Origin: SIG440 sp045579055
GTDB taxonomy: Bacteria; Bacillota; Clostridia; Monoglobales; Monoglobaceae
NCBI GenBank assembly: GCA_045579055.1
Contig: JAZNLK010000047.1
Span: forward strand, 1 to 22,883
DNA length: 22,883 bases
Direction: 5' to 3'
The notes under the pieces were generated by a model, which searched no databases, had not been told where the DNA came from, and saw only the letters and a list, made by a program, of their open reading frames with translations. Both the position numbers and the translations under genes were made by a program. Shown here in pieces: positions 1 through 7,247 of the stretch; positions within the stretch are counted from its first letter, which is position 1; every line of letters begins with the position of its first letter.

Positions 1-575
1 ATCTTGTTCTTGTATTCAGCCTTGAACTGGCTTGCAAGAACCTTCAGGTCTTCAGCTGTGAGCTCGATATCCTGAGTTACACCCTTTTCTTCCTTCATTT
101 CGTCGATAAGCTGTTCGAAGTACTTCTTACCAACTTCCATAACTACGTCAGAATACATCTGGATGAATCTTCTGTAGCAGTCCCAAGCCCAACGTGCGTT
201 GCCTGACTTTGCAGCCATAGCTTCAACAACGTCTTCGTTAAGACCAAGGTTGAGGATTGTGTCCATCATACCGGGCATTGATGCTCTTGCACCTGAACGA
301 ACAGATACGAGAAGGGGATTTTCCTTGTCGCCGAACTTCTTGCCGCAGATTTCTTCCATCTTTGTGATGTATTCCATAATTTCTGCCTGGATTGCATCAT
401 TGATTTTTCTGCCATCTTCATAGTACTGAGTACAAGCCTCTGTTGTAACTGTGAAGCCCTGGGGAACAGGGAGACCGATTTTTGTCATTTCAGCAAGGTT
501 AGCGCCTTTACCGCCGAGAAGTTCTCTCATTGAAGCGTCGCCTTCGCTGAAAAGATAAACGAATTTTTTGCTCAT
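1..575 (-). CDS. ppdK: Pyruvate, phosphate dikinase, N-terminal part (cut by window edge)
   Basis: The minus-strand frame is open from an ATG at 575-573 to the left edge (about 191 codons). It reads MSKKFVYLFSEGDASMRELL and continues with GGKGANLAEM, PVPQGFTVTTEAC and SVRSGARASMPGMMDTILNL. These are the signature blocks of the ATP-grasp nucleotide-binding domain of PpdK, which interconverts pyruvate, ATP and Pi with PEP, AMP and PPi. Full-length enzymes have about 870-880 residues, so only the first fifth is visible. The start is set by a GGAGG ribosome site (complement of 586-590) ten bases upstream. The gene lies 40 bp behind tadA on the same strand, so it may be co-transcribed or use a promoter inside tadA. 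In anaerobic Clostridia PpdK commonly works in PPi-dependent glycolysis; that role is inferred from the family. Confidence 0.95.
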   Translation of the reverse strand, partial: MSKKFVYLFSEGDASMRELLGGKGANLAEMTKIGLPVPQGFTVTTEACTQYYEDGRKINDAIQAEIMEYITKMEEICGKKFGDKENPLLVSVRSGARASMPGMMDTILNLGLNEDVVEAMAAKSGNARWAWDCYRRFIQMYSDVVMEVGKKYFEQLIDEMKEEKGVTQDIELTAEDLKVLASQFKAEYKNK

Positions 576-615
576 GTCAAAAATTCCTCCTATAAAATAT
601 ATATTAATTAATTTA

Positions 616-1086
616 TTACTTGATTGGTTTTGTCAGACCTTGCCTCAAATCTCTGAAAAAGCTTTTCAGGATTTCGGAGCATTCTTCAGCCATAATGCCG
701 CCTTCAACATAAGGGTGGTGGCAAAGCTTGTCCATTGAGGGAATCTGTGCGATGGATTTCACCGCACCGCCCTTTGGATCATCAGCTCCGTAGTAAAGGT
801 TTTTTATTCTTGCCTGGACGATTGCTCCGCTGCACATAATGCAAGGCTCAAGGGTCACATAGAGGTCACATTGGTGAAGCCTCCAGCCGCCCAAGACTTT
901 GCAAGCGGCATCGATTGCAAGAATTTCTGCGTGGTATAAAGCGTTTTTCCCTGTTTCGCGAAGGTTGTGGGCACGGGCGATTATTTCGCCGTCCTTCACC
1001 ACCACTGCACCGATAGGGGTTTCGCCCAAAGCATATGCTTTTTGGGCTTCACGCAGAGCCTCTGACATAAAAAAGTTGTTGTCCAT
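616..1086 (-). CDS. tadA: tRNA-specific adenosine deaminase TadA
   Basis: This is the zinc-dependent deaminase that converts the wobble adenosine A34 of tRNA-Arg(ACG) to inosine in the cytoplasm. The cytidine-deaminase fold motifs are intact: HAEILAI (zinc histidine 52 and catalytic glutamate 54, counted from the ATG) and PCIMCSGAI (zinc cysteines 82 and 85). The length from the ATG at 1086 is 156 residues, normal for TadA. The frame can be extended to a GTG at 1116, but that codon directly adjoins the U-run of the terminator of the upstream HPr-like gene, and the extra ten residues do not look conserved, so I prefer 1086. No clear Shine-Dalgarno precedes either start. The family assignment is firm; the start is less so. 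Confidence 0.92.
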   Translation of the reverse strand: MDNNFFMSEALREAQKAYALGETPIGAVVVKDGEIIARAHNLRETGKNALYHAEILAIDAACKVLGGWRLHQCDLYVTLEPCIMCSGAIVQARIKNLYYGADDPKGGAVKSIAQIPSMDKLCHHPYVEGGIMAEECSEILKSFFRDLRQGLTKPIK

Positions 1087-1116
1087 AAAACTATTTTTAA
1101 ACGCACAAAAGGGCAC

Positions 1117-1167
1117 AAAAAACCGCGATCGTTTTCTGTTAAAATTTTAACAGAAGATCGAAAACGG
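1117..1167 (-). terminator. Intrinsic terminator of the HPr-like gene
   Basis: On the minus strand a long hairpin is followed directly by TTTTTT (complement of 1117-1122). Its core is the perfect 22-base palindrome at 1134-1155 (TTCTGTTAAAATTTTAACAG plus AA). GATC/GATC and CCG/CGG pairs extend it outward with small bulges. It begins about 30 bp beyond the stop of the HPr-like gene and would end that transcript before tadA. Confidence 0.65.
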
Positions 1168-1198
1168 AATTTTGCCCGTGCTGATGTGGGATTTTTAA

Positions 1199-1426
1199 TT
1201 ACTGAATGTAGGGTTTGAGTTCTTCAACCAAAGCATCGCAGTCGTCACTGTGAACTTCAAGAGTGATGGGCTTGCTGAGGTCAAGACTGAAAATACCCAT
1301 GATTGATTTTGCGTCAACAACGTATCTGCCTGATGTGAGATCGATGTCGAAATCGTATTTGGTTACTGTGTTAACGAAAACCTTTACATCATTTGTGGAA
1401 CTAAGCAAAACTTCAAATTTTTTCAT
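1199..1426 (-). CDS. HPr-family protein lacking the phospho-histidine site
   Basis: This 75-residue cytoplasmic protein matches HPr over its second half: AKSIMGIFSLDLSKPITLEV corresponds to the regulatory Ser-46 segment (KSIMGIMSL in typical HPr), and DDCDALVEELKPYI to the C-terminal helix. The N-terminal active loop is different. Canonical HPr has GLHARPA around His-15; here the equivalent stretch reads STNDVKVFVNTV and has no histidine. It therefore cannot be the normal PTS phosphocarrier, although the Ser-46-like serine could still be an HPr-kinase target (a Crh-like regulatory role is an inference). The start is set by GGAGG shortly before the ATG. The gene has its own SigA-type promoter and a terminator, so it looks monocistronic. 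It is probably often annotated ptsH, which I avoid. Confidence 0.85.
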   Translation of the reverse strand: MKKFEVLLSSTNDVKVFVNTVTKYDFDIDLTSGRYVVDAKSIMGIFSLDLSKPITLEVHSDDCDALVEELKPYIQ

Positions 1427-1459
1427 ATTATTTCACCTCCGTAAATATTTTCCTTTCCT

Positions 1460-1488
1460 ATTATATAATTTTTTCTTGCAATAGTCAA
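1460..1488 (-). promoter_or_regulatory. SigA-type promoter of the HPr-like gene
   Basis: On the minus strand there is TTGACT (complement of 1483-1488), 17 bp, then TATAAT (complement of 1460-1465), leading into the AGGAGG and ATG of the HPr-like gene. This is a near-consensus housekeeping promoter. Confidence 0.8.
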
Positions 1489-1504
1489 TAAAAAAGTGTA
1501 TAAT
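1476..1504 (+). promoter_or_regulatory. SigA-type promoter of mtaB, overlapping the divergent promoter
   Basis: TTGCAA (1476-1481), 17 bp, then TATAAT (1499-1504), about 50 bp before the mtaB ATG. Its -35 box lies inside the spacer of the opposing HPr-like promoter, so the two polymerase footprints overlap. Confidence 0.7.
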
Positions 1505-1556
1505 TTTATCACAAATTTTTTTACAAAAAATTATAAAGAATTGGAAGTTTTTAAAT

Positions 1557-2804
1557 ATGACCGTGAAATTTATAACTATGGGGTGCAAAACCAATTTCTA
1601 TGAAAGTCAGGCAATGGCGGAGCTGTTTCGGCGCAGGGGCTTTGATGTTGTTGAAAACGGTGCGGCGGATGTGGTTGTTGTCAATACCTGTGCGGTGACA
1701 TCAATCGGTGCACAGAAATCCCGTCAGCAGATAAGCCGTGCAAAGAAGAAAAACCCCGAGGCTGTTGTGGCAGTTGTGGGATGCCTTCCTCAGACCGACA
1801 CCCAATCAATTGAGAAGATGGGTGTTGACATTATTGTCGGAAACGACGGAAAGTCTGACATTCCCCGACTTGTTGAAGAAGCCGTGAAGGGCAAAAAGAC
1901 CGTTGCTTGCGGAGATATTATGAAGGTGCGCAGGTTTGAGGAAATGTGTCTTGTGTCAAAACAGAGCAGAATTCGTGCGAATGTTAAGATTGAAGACGGT
2001 TGTGATAATTTTTGTGCTTATTGTATTATTCCTTATGCCAGAGGTCCTGTGCGGTCCAGAAGTATTGATAAAATCGTTGAAGAAGTGAAGCTGTTGGCGG
2101 AAAACGGATATATAGAAGTGGTTCTTACCGGGATTCATATTGGTTCTTACGGAAAGGATCTGAAGGATGGTACGGGGCTTGTTGATGTGATTGAGGCGGT
2201 TTGTTCGGTCGAAGGGATAAAGAGGGTTCGCCTTGGCTCGGTTGAGCCTGTGGCAATAACTGAAGAGTTTGTTGAAAGAATTGCAAAGCTTCCTAATCTT
2301 TGTCCGCAATTCCATCTGTCGCTCCAAAGCGGATGCACTGAGACTTTAAAACGAATGAAACGGAGATATACTGCAGAGGAATACTTTGAGGCGGTCAGCA
2401 GACTCAGAGCCGGACTGAAAGATGTTTCAATCACCACCGACCTTATGGTGGGATTTCCCGGTGAGACCGATGAGGAGTTCGAAGAGTCCTTTAATTTCTG
2501 CAAAAAAATCGGATTTATGCAGATGCACGTTTTCAAGTTTTCAATCCGAAAGGGGACTGTTGCGGAGAAAATGGAGAATCAGGTTCCCGAACAGGTCAAG
2601 GAGGAACGCAGCGGAAGGATGCTTGAACTCAGCGAAAAGATGAAGGCGGAGTTTTATGATTCATTCAAGGGTCGTGAGATTGAAGTTCTGGCAGAAACAA
2701 AAACCCGTGACGGAAGATATCACGCAACCGCCGCCAATTATATGGAATTTTTGCTGGACAGCAATGAGGATATAACAGGCAGAATTGTCAGCTATAAGGT
2801 CTGA
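1557..2804 (+). CDS. mtaB: tRNA (t6A37) methylthiotransferase MtaB
   Basis: A radical-SAM methylthiotransferase of 415 residues, the usual MtaB/YqeV length. It turns t6A37 into ms2t6A37 in tRNAs reading ANN codons. Domain order is clear. The N-terminal UPF0004 domain has its three cluster cysteines in MGCKTN, VNTCAVT and VGCLPQ. The radical-SAM motif CDNFCAYC (about residues 150-157) is followed by IIPYARGPVRSR. Further on are SLQSGCTETLKRMKR and DLMVGFPGETDEEF. A C-terminal TRAM-like RNA-binding segment covers roughly residues 350-415. The N-terminal MGCKTN and overall pattern favour MtaB over MiaB or RimO. A weak GGAAG site precedes the ATG. The gene is divergent from the HPr-like gene. Confidence 0.93.
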   Translation: MTVKFITMGCKTNFYESQAMAELFRRRGFDVVENGAADVVVVNTCAVTSIGAQKSRQQISRAKKKNPEAVVAVVGCLPQTDTQSIEKMGVDIIVGNDGKSDIPRLVEEAVKGKKTVACGDIMKVRRFEEMCLVSKQSRIRANVKIEDGCDNFCAYCIIPYARGPVRSRSIDKIVEEVKLLAENGYIEVVLTGIHIGSYGKDLKDGTGLVDVIEAVCSVEGIKRVRLGSVEPVAITEEFVERIAKLPNLCPQFHLSLQSGCTETLKRMKRRYTAEEYFEAVSRLRAGLKDVSITTDLMVGFPGETDEEFEESFNFCKKIGFMQMHVFKFSIRKGTVAEKMENQVPEQVKEERSGRMLELSEKMKAEFYDSFKGREIEVLAETKTRDGRYHATAANYMEFLLDSNEDITGRIVSYKV

Positions 2805-2822
2805 AAGCAACGGATTGTTGGA

Positions 2823-2996
2823 CTACAGCCTGAAAGCGGAAACCGCTGTCATTGCAAGCATAAGGACGGTTAATGCAATGACGGTGAAGCCCGGAAAAGG
2901 ATGCTTGTTTTTTATTTGGAAAAACGCATAGCTGATGTTGTATACGGCACACCATATAATGGCTGTTAAAAATAAAAGTTTGGGTAAAATCGGCAA
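2823..2996 (-). CDS. Small two-TM membrane protein (57 aa, TTG start)
   Basis: An open frame starts at TTG (2996-2994), preceded at 7 bp by a strong GGAGG (complement of 3004-3008), and ends at TAG (2825-2823). It encodes MPILPKLLFLTAIIWCAVYN, a loop with KNKHPFPGF, then VIALTVLMLAMTAVSAF: two hydrophobic segments separated by a short basic loop. It lies downstream of gerC on the same strand, separated by a dispersed-type inverted repeat. I do not recognise the family. Small two-TM proteins (GerD/GerQ-unlike) sometimes accompany ger operons, but nothing here proves a germination role. Being short and TTG-started, it is easily missed by gene callers. Confidence 0.6.
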   Translation of the reverse strand: MPILPKLLFLTAIIWCAVYNISYAFFQIKNKHPFPGFTVIALTVLMLAMTAVSAFRL

Positions 2997-3035
2997 GAAA
3001 AGACCTCCTTTTTTTGCAATGCCATTATGTTAAGC

Positions 3036-3112
3036 AAAATGTCATTTTGGATGTAGTGAAGAATGATTTCTGTTATTAAGATTCTTCAGCTTTGTTCAGA
3101 ATGACATTTTTT
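3036..3112. repeat. Imperfect palindromic intergenic repeat
   Basis: AAAATGTCATTTTG at the left end pairs with CAGAATGACATTTT at the right end. Inside, GAAGAAT and ATTCTTC form a second arm around a central GTTATTAAG. This is the architecture of dispersed palindromic elements of the GTCATTCTGA...GAAGAATC type common in Firmicutes. It lies just past the gerC stop and could act as a transcript-end hairpin for the ger operon. Confidence 0.6.
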
Positions 3113-3123
3113 GTAATTGTTTT

Positions 3124-4314
3124 TTATGTCAGATTTATATTCACCGAGAAAGCTGAGCGAGAATAAAAGCTGTCCCAGTCAAACTCGTTCCATTGGTTCC
3201 AGGTGAGAAATTGTGAACGGATTTTTTCACGCAGATTAAGGATATCGGCATTTTTTTCGGAGGAAATATCGGAAAGAAATTCCGACACCCTTTTTGTCAT
3301 CATATTTTGGAGACAGGAATATAATTCATCAAAAGAACTGTATCCTTCCGGGAGAATACTGCCGAGATATTCCGCTCTGAGGCTTTGCGTGACGGTTATG
3401 CCTCCGGTTTCGAGGTTTACGTCATAACGTGCTTTGTGGGGAATTATTATTCTGAAGCTCAGGGTGCGGTCAGGGTTATGCTTGTCCTTTACCGTAACGG
3501 TGCAGGTTTTTATGTTTCGGTTAAGGATATTGAATATCATTGAACTGTCGCCGTCCATTGTGCTGTGCATTTGGCCGTCTTTGAAAATTGCCATACCATA
3601 AAGCACCGAGCGGTCGGATTCAATGACTGAGCCGTATGTGCTTATCCAGCCATTGGTGGAGCTGTCGGAGGGCATTTGATTAATAGCTGTTCCTTTTGTT
3701 CCCAGGGGAAGAACTGTGTCGCAGGTTCCGCTTGTGAGATTGTCCACGAAATTGCTCAGGTGGTTTGTGGGAGCATAGGGGTTGTTGGAACGCAGACTCA
3801 TCAGTTCATAGTATTTTGAAGTGTTGGATTCGAGCTCCGGATTGACGTTTTTCAGAAAGTCCGAGGCACTGTCGGCAGAAACCGCAACGGTGGTGTGGGG
3901 GCGGACTTCACGCTCACGGAGAAGGAGACGGGAGTGGTCTTCCAAATCCTGTGTGTCAATTTCGGAAGAAAAAACAATCAGCTTCAGGTGGGACATATCT
4001 ATGTTTTTGGACATAAAGTTATTCGTCATACTTCGGGCAATGTAAAAATCGGGGGCGCTGACGGTCAGGTTGTTTACCGAGGCATCCTTGCCGCCTGAGC
4101 CTCCGCCACTGTCGGATTTTTTGTCGCTCTGAGAGCCGGATGTGGCGGCCAGGGGCGATGAGAATTGGAATGTATACACGAATTTGTCATCAGATTCCTT
4201 GTCAATTCCCAATGCAACGATGTATGCGGTTTCGTCGATTTCGTTCAAATCATAGCAACCTGTCAGAACGACCGATGTCAGAAGAAGGAGGATGAGGATA
4301 AACTTATTTTTCAT
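3124..4314 (-). CDS. gerC: Germinant receptor C-subunit lipoprotein, Ger(x)C family
   Basis: A 396-residue spore germination lipoprotein. A lysine-containing start and hydrophobic stretch end in the lipobox LTGC, placing the lipidated cysteine at residue 20. YDLNEIDETAYIVALGIDKE follows, the conserved opening of the Ger(x)C family. A Ser/Gly-rich linker occupies about residues 60-80 before the long extracellular three-domain body. The C-subunit sits on the outer face of the spore inner membrane and is needed for receptor function. The gene is last of three, overlapping gerB by 11 bp, so translation is probably coupled. Which nutrient is sensed cannot be told from sequence. Paralogue names such as GerKC or GerBC cannot be chosen from here. 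Confidence 0.92.
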   Translation of the reverse strand: MKNKFILILLLLTSVVLTGCYDLNEIDETAYIVALGIDKESDDKFVYTFQFSSPLAATSGSQSDKKSDSGGGSGGKDASVNNLTVSAPDFYIARSMTNNFMSKNIDMSHLKLIVFSSEIDTQDLEDHSRLLLREREVRPHTTVAVSADSASDFLKNVNPELESNTSKYYELMSLRSNNPYAPTNHLSNFVDNLTSGTCDTVLPLGTKGTAINQMPSDSSTNGWISTYGSVIESDRSVLYGMAIFKDGQMHSTMDGDSSMIFNILNRNIKTCTVTVKDKHNPDRTLSFRIIIPHKARYDVNLETGGITVTQSLRAEYLGSILPEGYSSFDELYSCLQNMMTKRVSEFLSDISSEKNADILNLREKIRSQFLTWNQWNEFDWDSFYSRSAFSVNINLT

Positions 4315-5371
4315 TTTTTAGCGGCTTCTCCTTTCGTGTGAATATGGCGGCTGTGGTGAAAATTGCCACCAGAATCAGCGAGGCGGATATTGGGAGAGTT
4401 ACGGGAAAATGCGGTGAGGTCAGGGCAAGGAAGTAAACCAAGCCTGCCAAAGGGAATATGCTTATTCTTGAGGGATATATGCCGAAGGTATGTTGGAATA
4501 TTCTGCCCATAAGCATTAGGTTCAAGGCTATGGAAAACATTCCGCTCATTGTTGATGAAAGCAGGAAAAGGGCATCAATACGGTGAAAAAATCTGCCCAG
4601 ATACACCTGCTTCAGCAAAAGGTATGCAGGGAACTGTTCTTTTGCAGATAATGGGTAAGGAATGGCAGAGGTATAGGCAAGAATGAAAATGAAGTTGATA
4701 ATAACCGCCAGACCTGTTGCGGTCAGGAGACTTCTGCGGAGTTTTTTTGAGGGATTTTCGTCGGGGATAAGCAGAAAAACCGTAATTATATCAGCATATG
4801 CCGAAATTCCGGCAAAGTTTTTTGACAATGCACCCTTTGCGTCCGTCCCAAGAATGGGAAAAAGATTGGTAAAGGTGCCGCGAGAAAGCACCGAAACGGC
4901 TGTGACAGCAAGTATCGCAAGAAAGAACAGGGCGATGAATGGGGAGGTTCTCAAAAGACCTTCTGTGTTCCCTATAGCGCCGAAGATTGCCGCAAGAATG
5001 AAGATAATTGCCGCAAACCAAAATGGAGTTGAGGGCAGCGCAATGAGTTTTGTGAATGAAACTGTTTCGGTCAGGGTATATGATGTGGAAATGAAAAGAT
5101 ATACCAAAAGAATCAGTGAAAGGATAAGCTTTCCCAACTTCCCGAATGCTTTTTCGGTAGCGGTCAGGAGATTTGCTCCTGTAAGCTTGCGACAAAGAAG
5201 GAAGGTGACAGCTAATGCCGCCAGCCCTGAAGTCAGTGTCCAAAGTGGTGCACCGGAGCCTGAGATGCGGATATGAAGCAACGGCAGGTTGGTGGTCAGC
5301 CTCACTGTCAGCAGAATTAGTGCCGGGAAGAAAAGACTTTCGGTTGGGTTTTTTGATTGAGGGTTATTCAT
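4304..5371 (-). CDS. gerB: Germinant receptor B-subunit, spore permease GerB
   Basis: A 355-residue integral membrane protein of the GerB family (APC-superfamily fold, about ten hydrophobic helices). It starts MNNPQSKNPTESLFFPALIL and contains repeated helices such as LILSLILLVYLFISTSYTL and WFAAIIFILAAIFGAIGNTE, then a conserved cytoplasmic-loop stretch around DENPSKKLRRSLLTATG. It ends with basic RKEKPLKNEK. The length is typical. By family knowledge the B-subunit binds nutrient germinants in a transporter-like pocket. It overlaps gerA by 8 bp and gerC by 11 bp, confirming an operon. Confidence 0.92.
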   Translation of the reverse strand: MNNPQSKNPTESLFFPALILLTVRLTTNLPLLHIRISGSGAPLWTLTSGLAALAVTFLLCRKLTGANLLTATEKAFGKLGKLILSLILLVYLFISTSYTLTETVSFTKLIALPSTPFWFAAIIFILAAIFGAIGNTEGLLRTSPFIALFFLAILAVTAVSVLSRGTFTNLFPILGTDAKGALSKNFAGISAYADIITVFLLIPDENPSKKLRRSLLTATGLAVIINFIFILAYTSAIPYPLSAKEQFPAYLLLKQVYLGRFFHRIDALFLLSSTMSGMFSIALNLMLMGRIFQHTFGIYPSRISIFPLAGLVYFLALTSPHFPVTLPISASLILVAIFTTAAIFTRKEKPLKNEK

Positions 5372-7007
5372 TGTTGTTTCCTTTCCATTTTCGACTTATA
5401 TGGGGTTGCTTGCGGCTGTTCTGGGTCAGAAGACTACGGGGTCGTCTTTCACGACGCCATACAGGAGGTATAAACACGGTGCTTTGAGTACCTTTGTTCG
5501 AGGCAAGATATGGAATTCCGAGGGATTTGCTGTTGCTGAGGTATATAAGTCCGCAGAATATTCCGGCGGCAATCCCTGTGAATCCGGCAACTGCTCCGAG
5601 GAATATGAAGAAGAACTGCAGAACAGATAATGCTCTTGAAACGGAAGGCGACGGAGCGGCAAAGGCACCAAGTGCCGTTATGGAGACGATTATTATGAGA
5701 AGGGGACTGGCAATATTTGCACTTACGGCGGATTGACCCAGTATCAGACCGCCCACAATTCCCAAGGTTGAACCGATGGGGTCGGGGACACGGATGGAGG
5801 CTTCCTTTATCAGTTCAAAGGCGAGAATCATTATGACAAGCTCCAGAACGGTTGGAAAGGGCATTTGCTCACGGCTTGCTTCAATGGCGAGAATCAGGTC
5901 GGTGGGGATGCTTTCGTGGTGATAAAGAACGGTGCTGATGAAAAGACCGGGCAGGAGCAATGCCAGAAGACAGCCTGTTATTCTCACCAGACGCATAAAG
6001 TTGGCTTCGGGAATGCGGACGTAGTTGTCTTCGGCGGTTTCAACCAGATCGGTTGCGGTTGCGGGCAGAACCAGAACAAAAGGACTGCCCTGAACCATAA
6101 TTACGATTTTTCCGTCTGCCAGCATTGCTGCGGCACGGTCGGGTCGTTCGGTTTTCAGGATTTGCGGAAGTGGAAAAAGGGTGCTTTCTTCCATAAGCAT
6201 TTCTATGTCTGTTGACGAAAAAATATAGTCGGTTTCAATGTTTTTCAGACGACGTCGTGCTTCCGCCACCAAGGCGATGTTGGTGATTCCGTTTATATAC
6301 ATAAGAGCGCAAGGAGTGTTGCTTTTTATGCCAACAGGAATATTTTCGGCAATCAGGTTGGGGTCTTTCAGGATTTTTCTTACAAGGGCGATATTTGGCA
6401 TAACCGATTCACAAAAGGCTTCCTGAGGACCTGTAAGGATTGCTTCGGAAACAGGTGTTCCCACACTTCTGCTGCTCCAGCCTTTGATATCTGCCACAAA
6501 AGCACAGGCACAACCGTCCACAAAAACAGCACAGTTGCCAAAGCACACAGCTTCGATTATTGATTTCATATCTGTGATTTTTGTGTTTGGAGCCTGGGTC
6601 AGGACGGTTTCGTAGATATCGCTTTCGAGGTCTCCGGACGGAGAGGAGACTCCTTTTGTCATCAAAGGGTTCAGAATGTCACGGTTTACGTATTCCTTGT
6701 TGGAAAGTCCGTCATAAAATATCAGGAAAGCATCGGTGGGACAGGTGGGGGTCTTTATGCGGAATTCACGGATTATCAGGTCGAAGTTTTTTGATGTTTC
6801 GAAGGCATCTTTGATAAATTCAAGGTTTTCGGTCAGAGTTTTGCTGACTGTTCCTGTTTTGTAGGTATGGGCAGTTTTGTTTTTTATGTTGTTGCTTATA
6901 TAGGAATTCTTGCCGGGGTTGTTTGGATAGGCAGGATGTGATTCAGGCAGATTAGGATGCTCGGACCTCTGAGTTTCGGAGTAAAACAGCCATTTTTTTA
7001 TAGTCAT
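5364..7007 (-). CDS. gerA: Germinant receptor A-subunit, GerA family
   Basis: A 547-residue protein that opens the tricistronic germination operon. The first 60 or so residues are hydrophilic and poorly conserved. About 60-320 form the soluble N-terminal domain, with recognisable blocks including DIYETVLTQAPNTKITDM and VFVDGCACAFVADIKGWSSR. About 325-510 hold the membrane region, including PTVLELVIMILAFELIKEAS and RVPDPIGSTLGIVGGLILG, hallmark GerA sequences. The tail is basic. The A-subunit forms an oligomeric ring in the spore inner membrane that acts as an ion channel on germinant sensing. The start is supported by GAGGTGA about 8 bp upstream. Forespore (SigG) control is expected from the family, but I see no convincing SigG promoter. 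Confidence 0.93.
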   Translation of the reverse strand: MTIKKWLFYSETQRSEHPNLPESHPAYPNNPGKNSYISNNIKNKTAHTYKTGTVSKTLTENLEFIKDAFETSKNFDLIIREFRIKTPTCPTDAFLIFYDGLSNKEYVNRDILNPLMTKGVSSPSGDLESDIYETVLTQAPNTKITDMKSIIEAVCFGNCAVFVDGCACAFVADIKGWSSRSVGTPVSEAILTGPQEAFCESVMPNIALVRKILKDPNLIAENIPVGIKSNTPCALMYINGITNIALVAEARRRLKNIETDYIFSSTDIEMLMEESTLFPLPQILKTERPDRAAAMLADGKIVIMVQGSPFVLVLPATATDLVETAEDNYVRIPEANFMRLVRITGCLLALLLPGLFISTVLYHHESIPTDLILAIEASREQMPFPTVLELVIMILAFELIKEASIRVPDPIGSTLGIVGGLILGQSAVSANIASPLLIIIVSITALGAFAAPSPSVSRALSVLQFFFIFLGAVAGFTGIAAGIFCGLIYLSNSKSLGIPYLASNKGTQSTVFIPPVWRRERRPRSLLTQNSRKQPHISRKWKGNNNE

Positions 7008-7105
7008 TGTGGGGTCACCTCATTTCAAGTGTTCCCTGTTTTGCATAAATTATCCGTGAAAATCCTTTGTGAAGAAGCTTGTTTAAAGAAAATTATTAAA
7101 AAATA

Positions 7106-7133
7106 TTGACTTTTTTGCACAATGTGTTAAAAT
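7106..7133 (+). promoter_or_regulatory. SigA-type promoter of the VanW-family gene
   Basis: TTGACT (7106-7111), 16 bp, then TAAAAT (7128-7133), followed by about 110 bp of leader before the ATG at 7248. The rest of the 240-bp gap between gerA and this gene (7008-7247) holds only the gerA ribosome site and no gene that I can see. Confidence 0.55.
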
Positions 7134-7247
7134 CAGTTATGATGAGAAAGTGTTGTGCTGATAGACCTTTGGTGGTGTGTATTGTTGGTGCAACGGTTTC
7201 GGCTTTATGTGTATTATTAACTTATTCGGAGCGGAGAGTGGAATCTG

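Noticed and set aside
1087..1116. Extension of TadA to a GTG start
   Set aside because: The GTG touches the U-run of the upstream terminator and the added residues are not family-like; ATG 1086 gives the normal length.
4683..5276. Plus-strand frame of 197 codons opposite gerB
   Set aside because: Antisense to a strong GerB match; basic low-complexity translation typical of the complement of a membrane protein gene.
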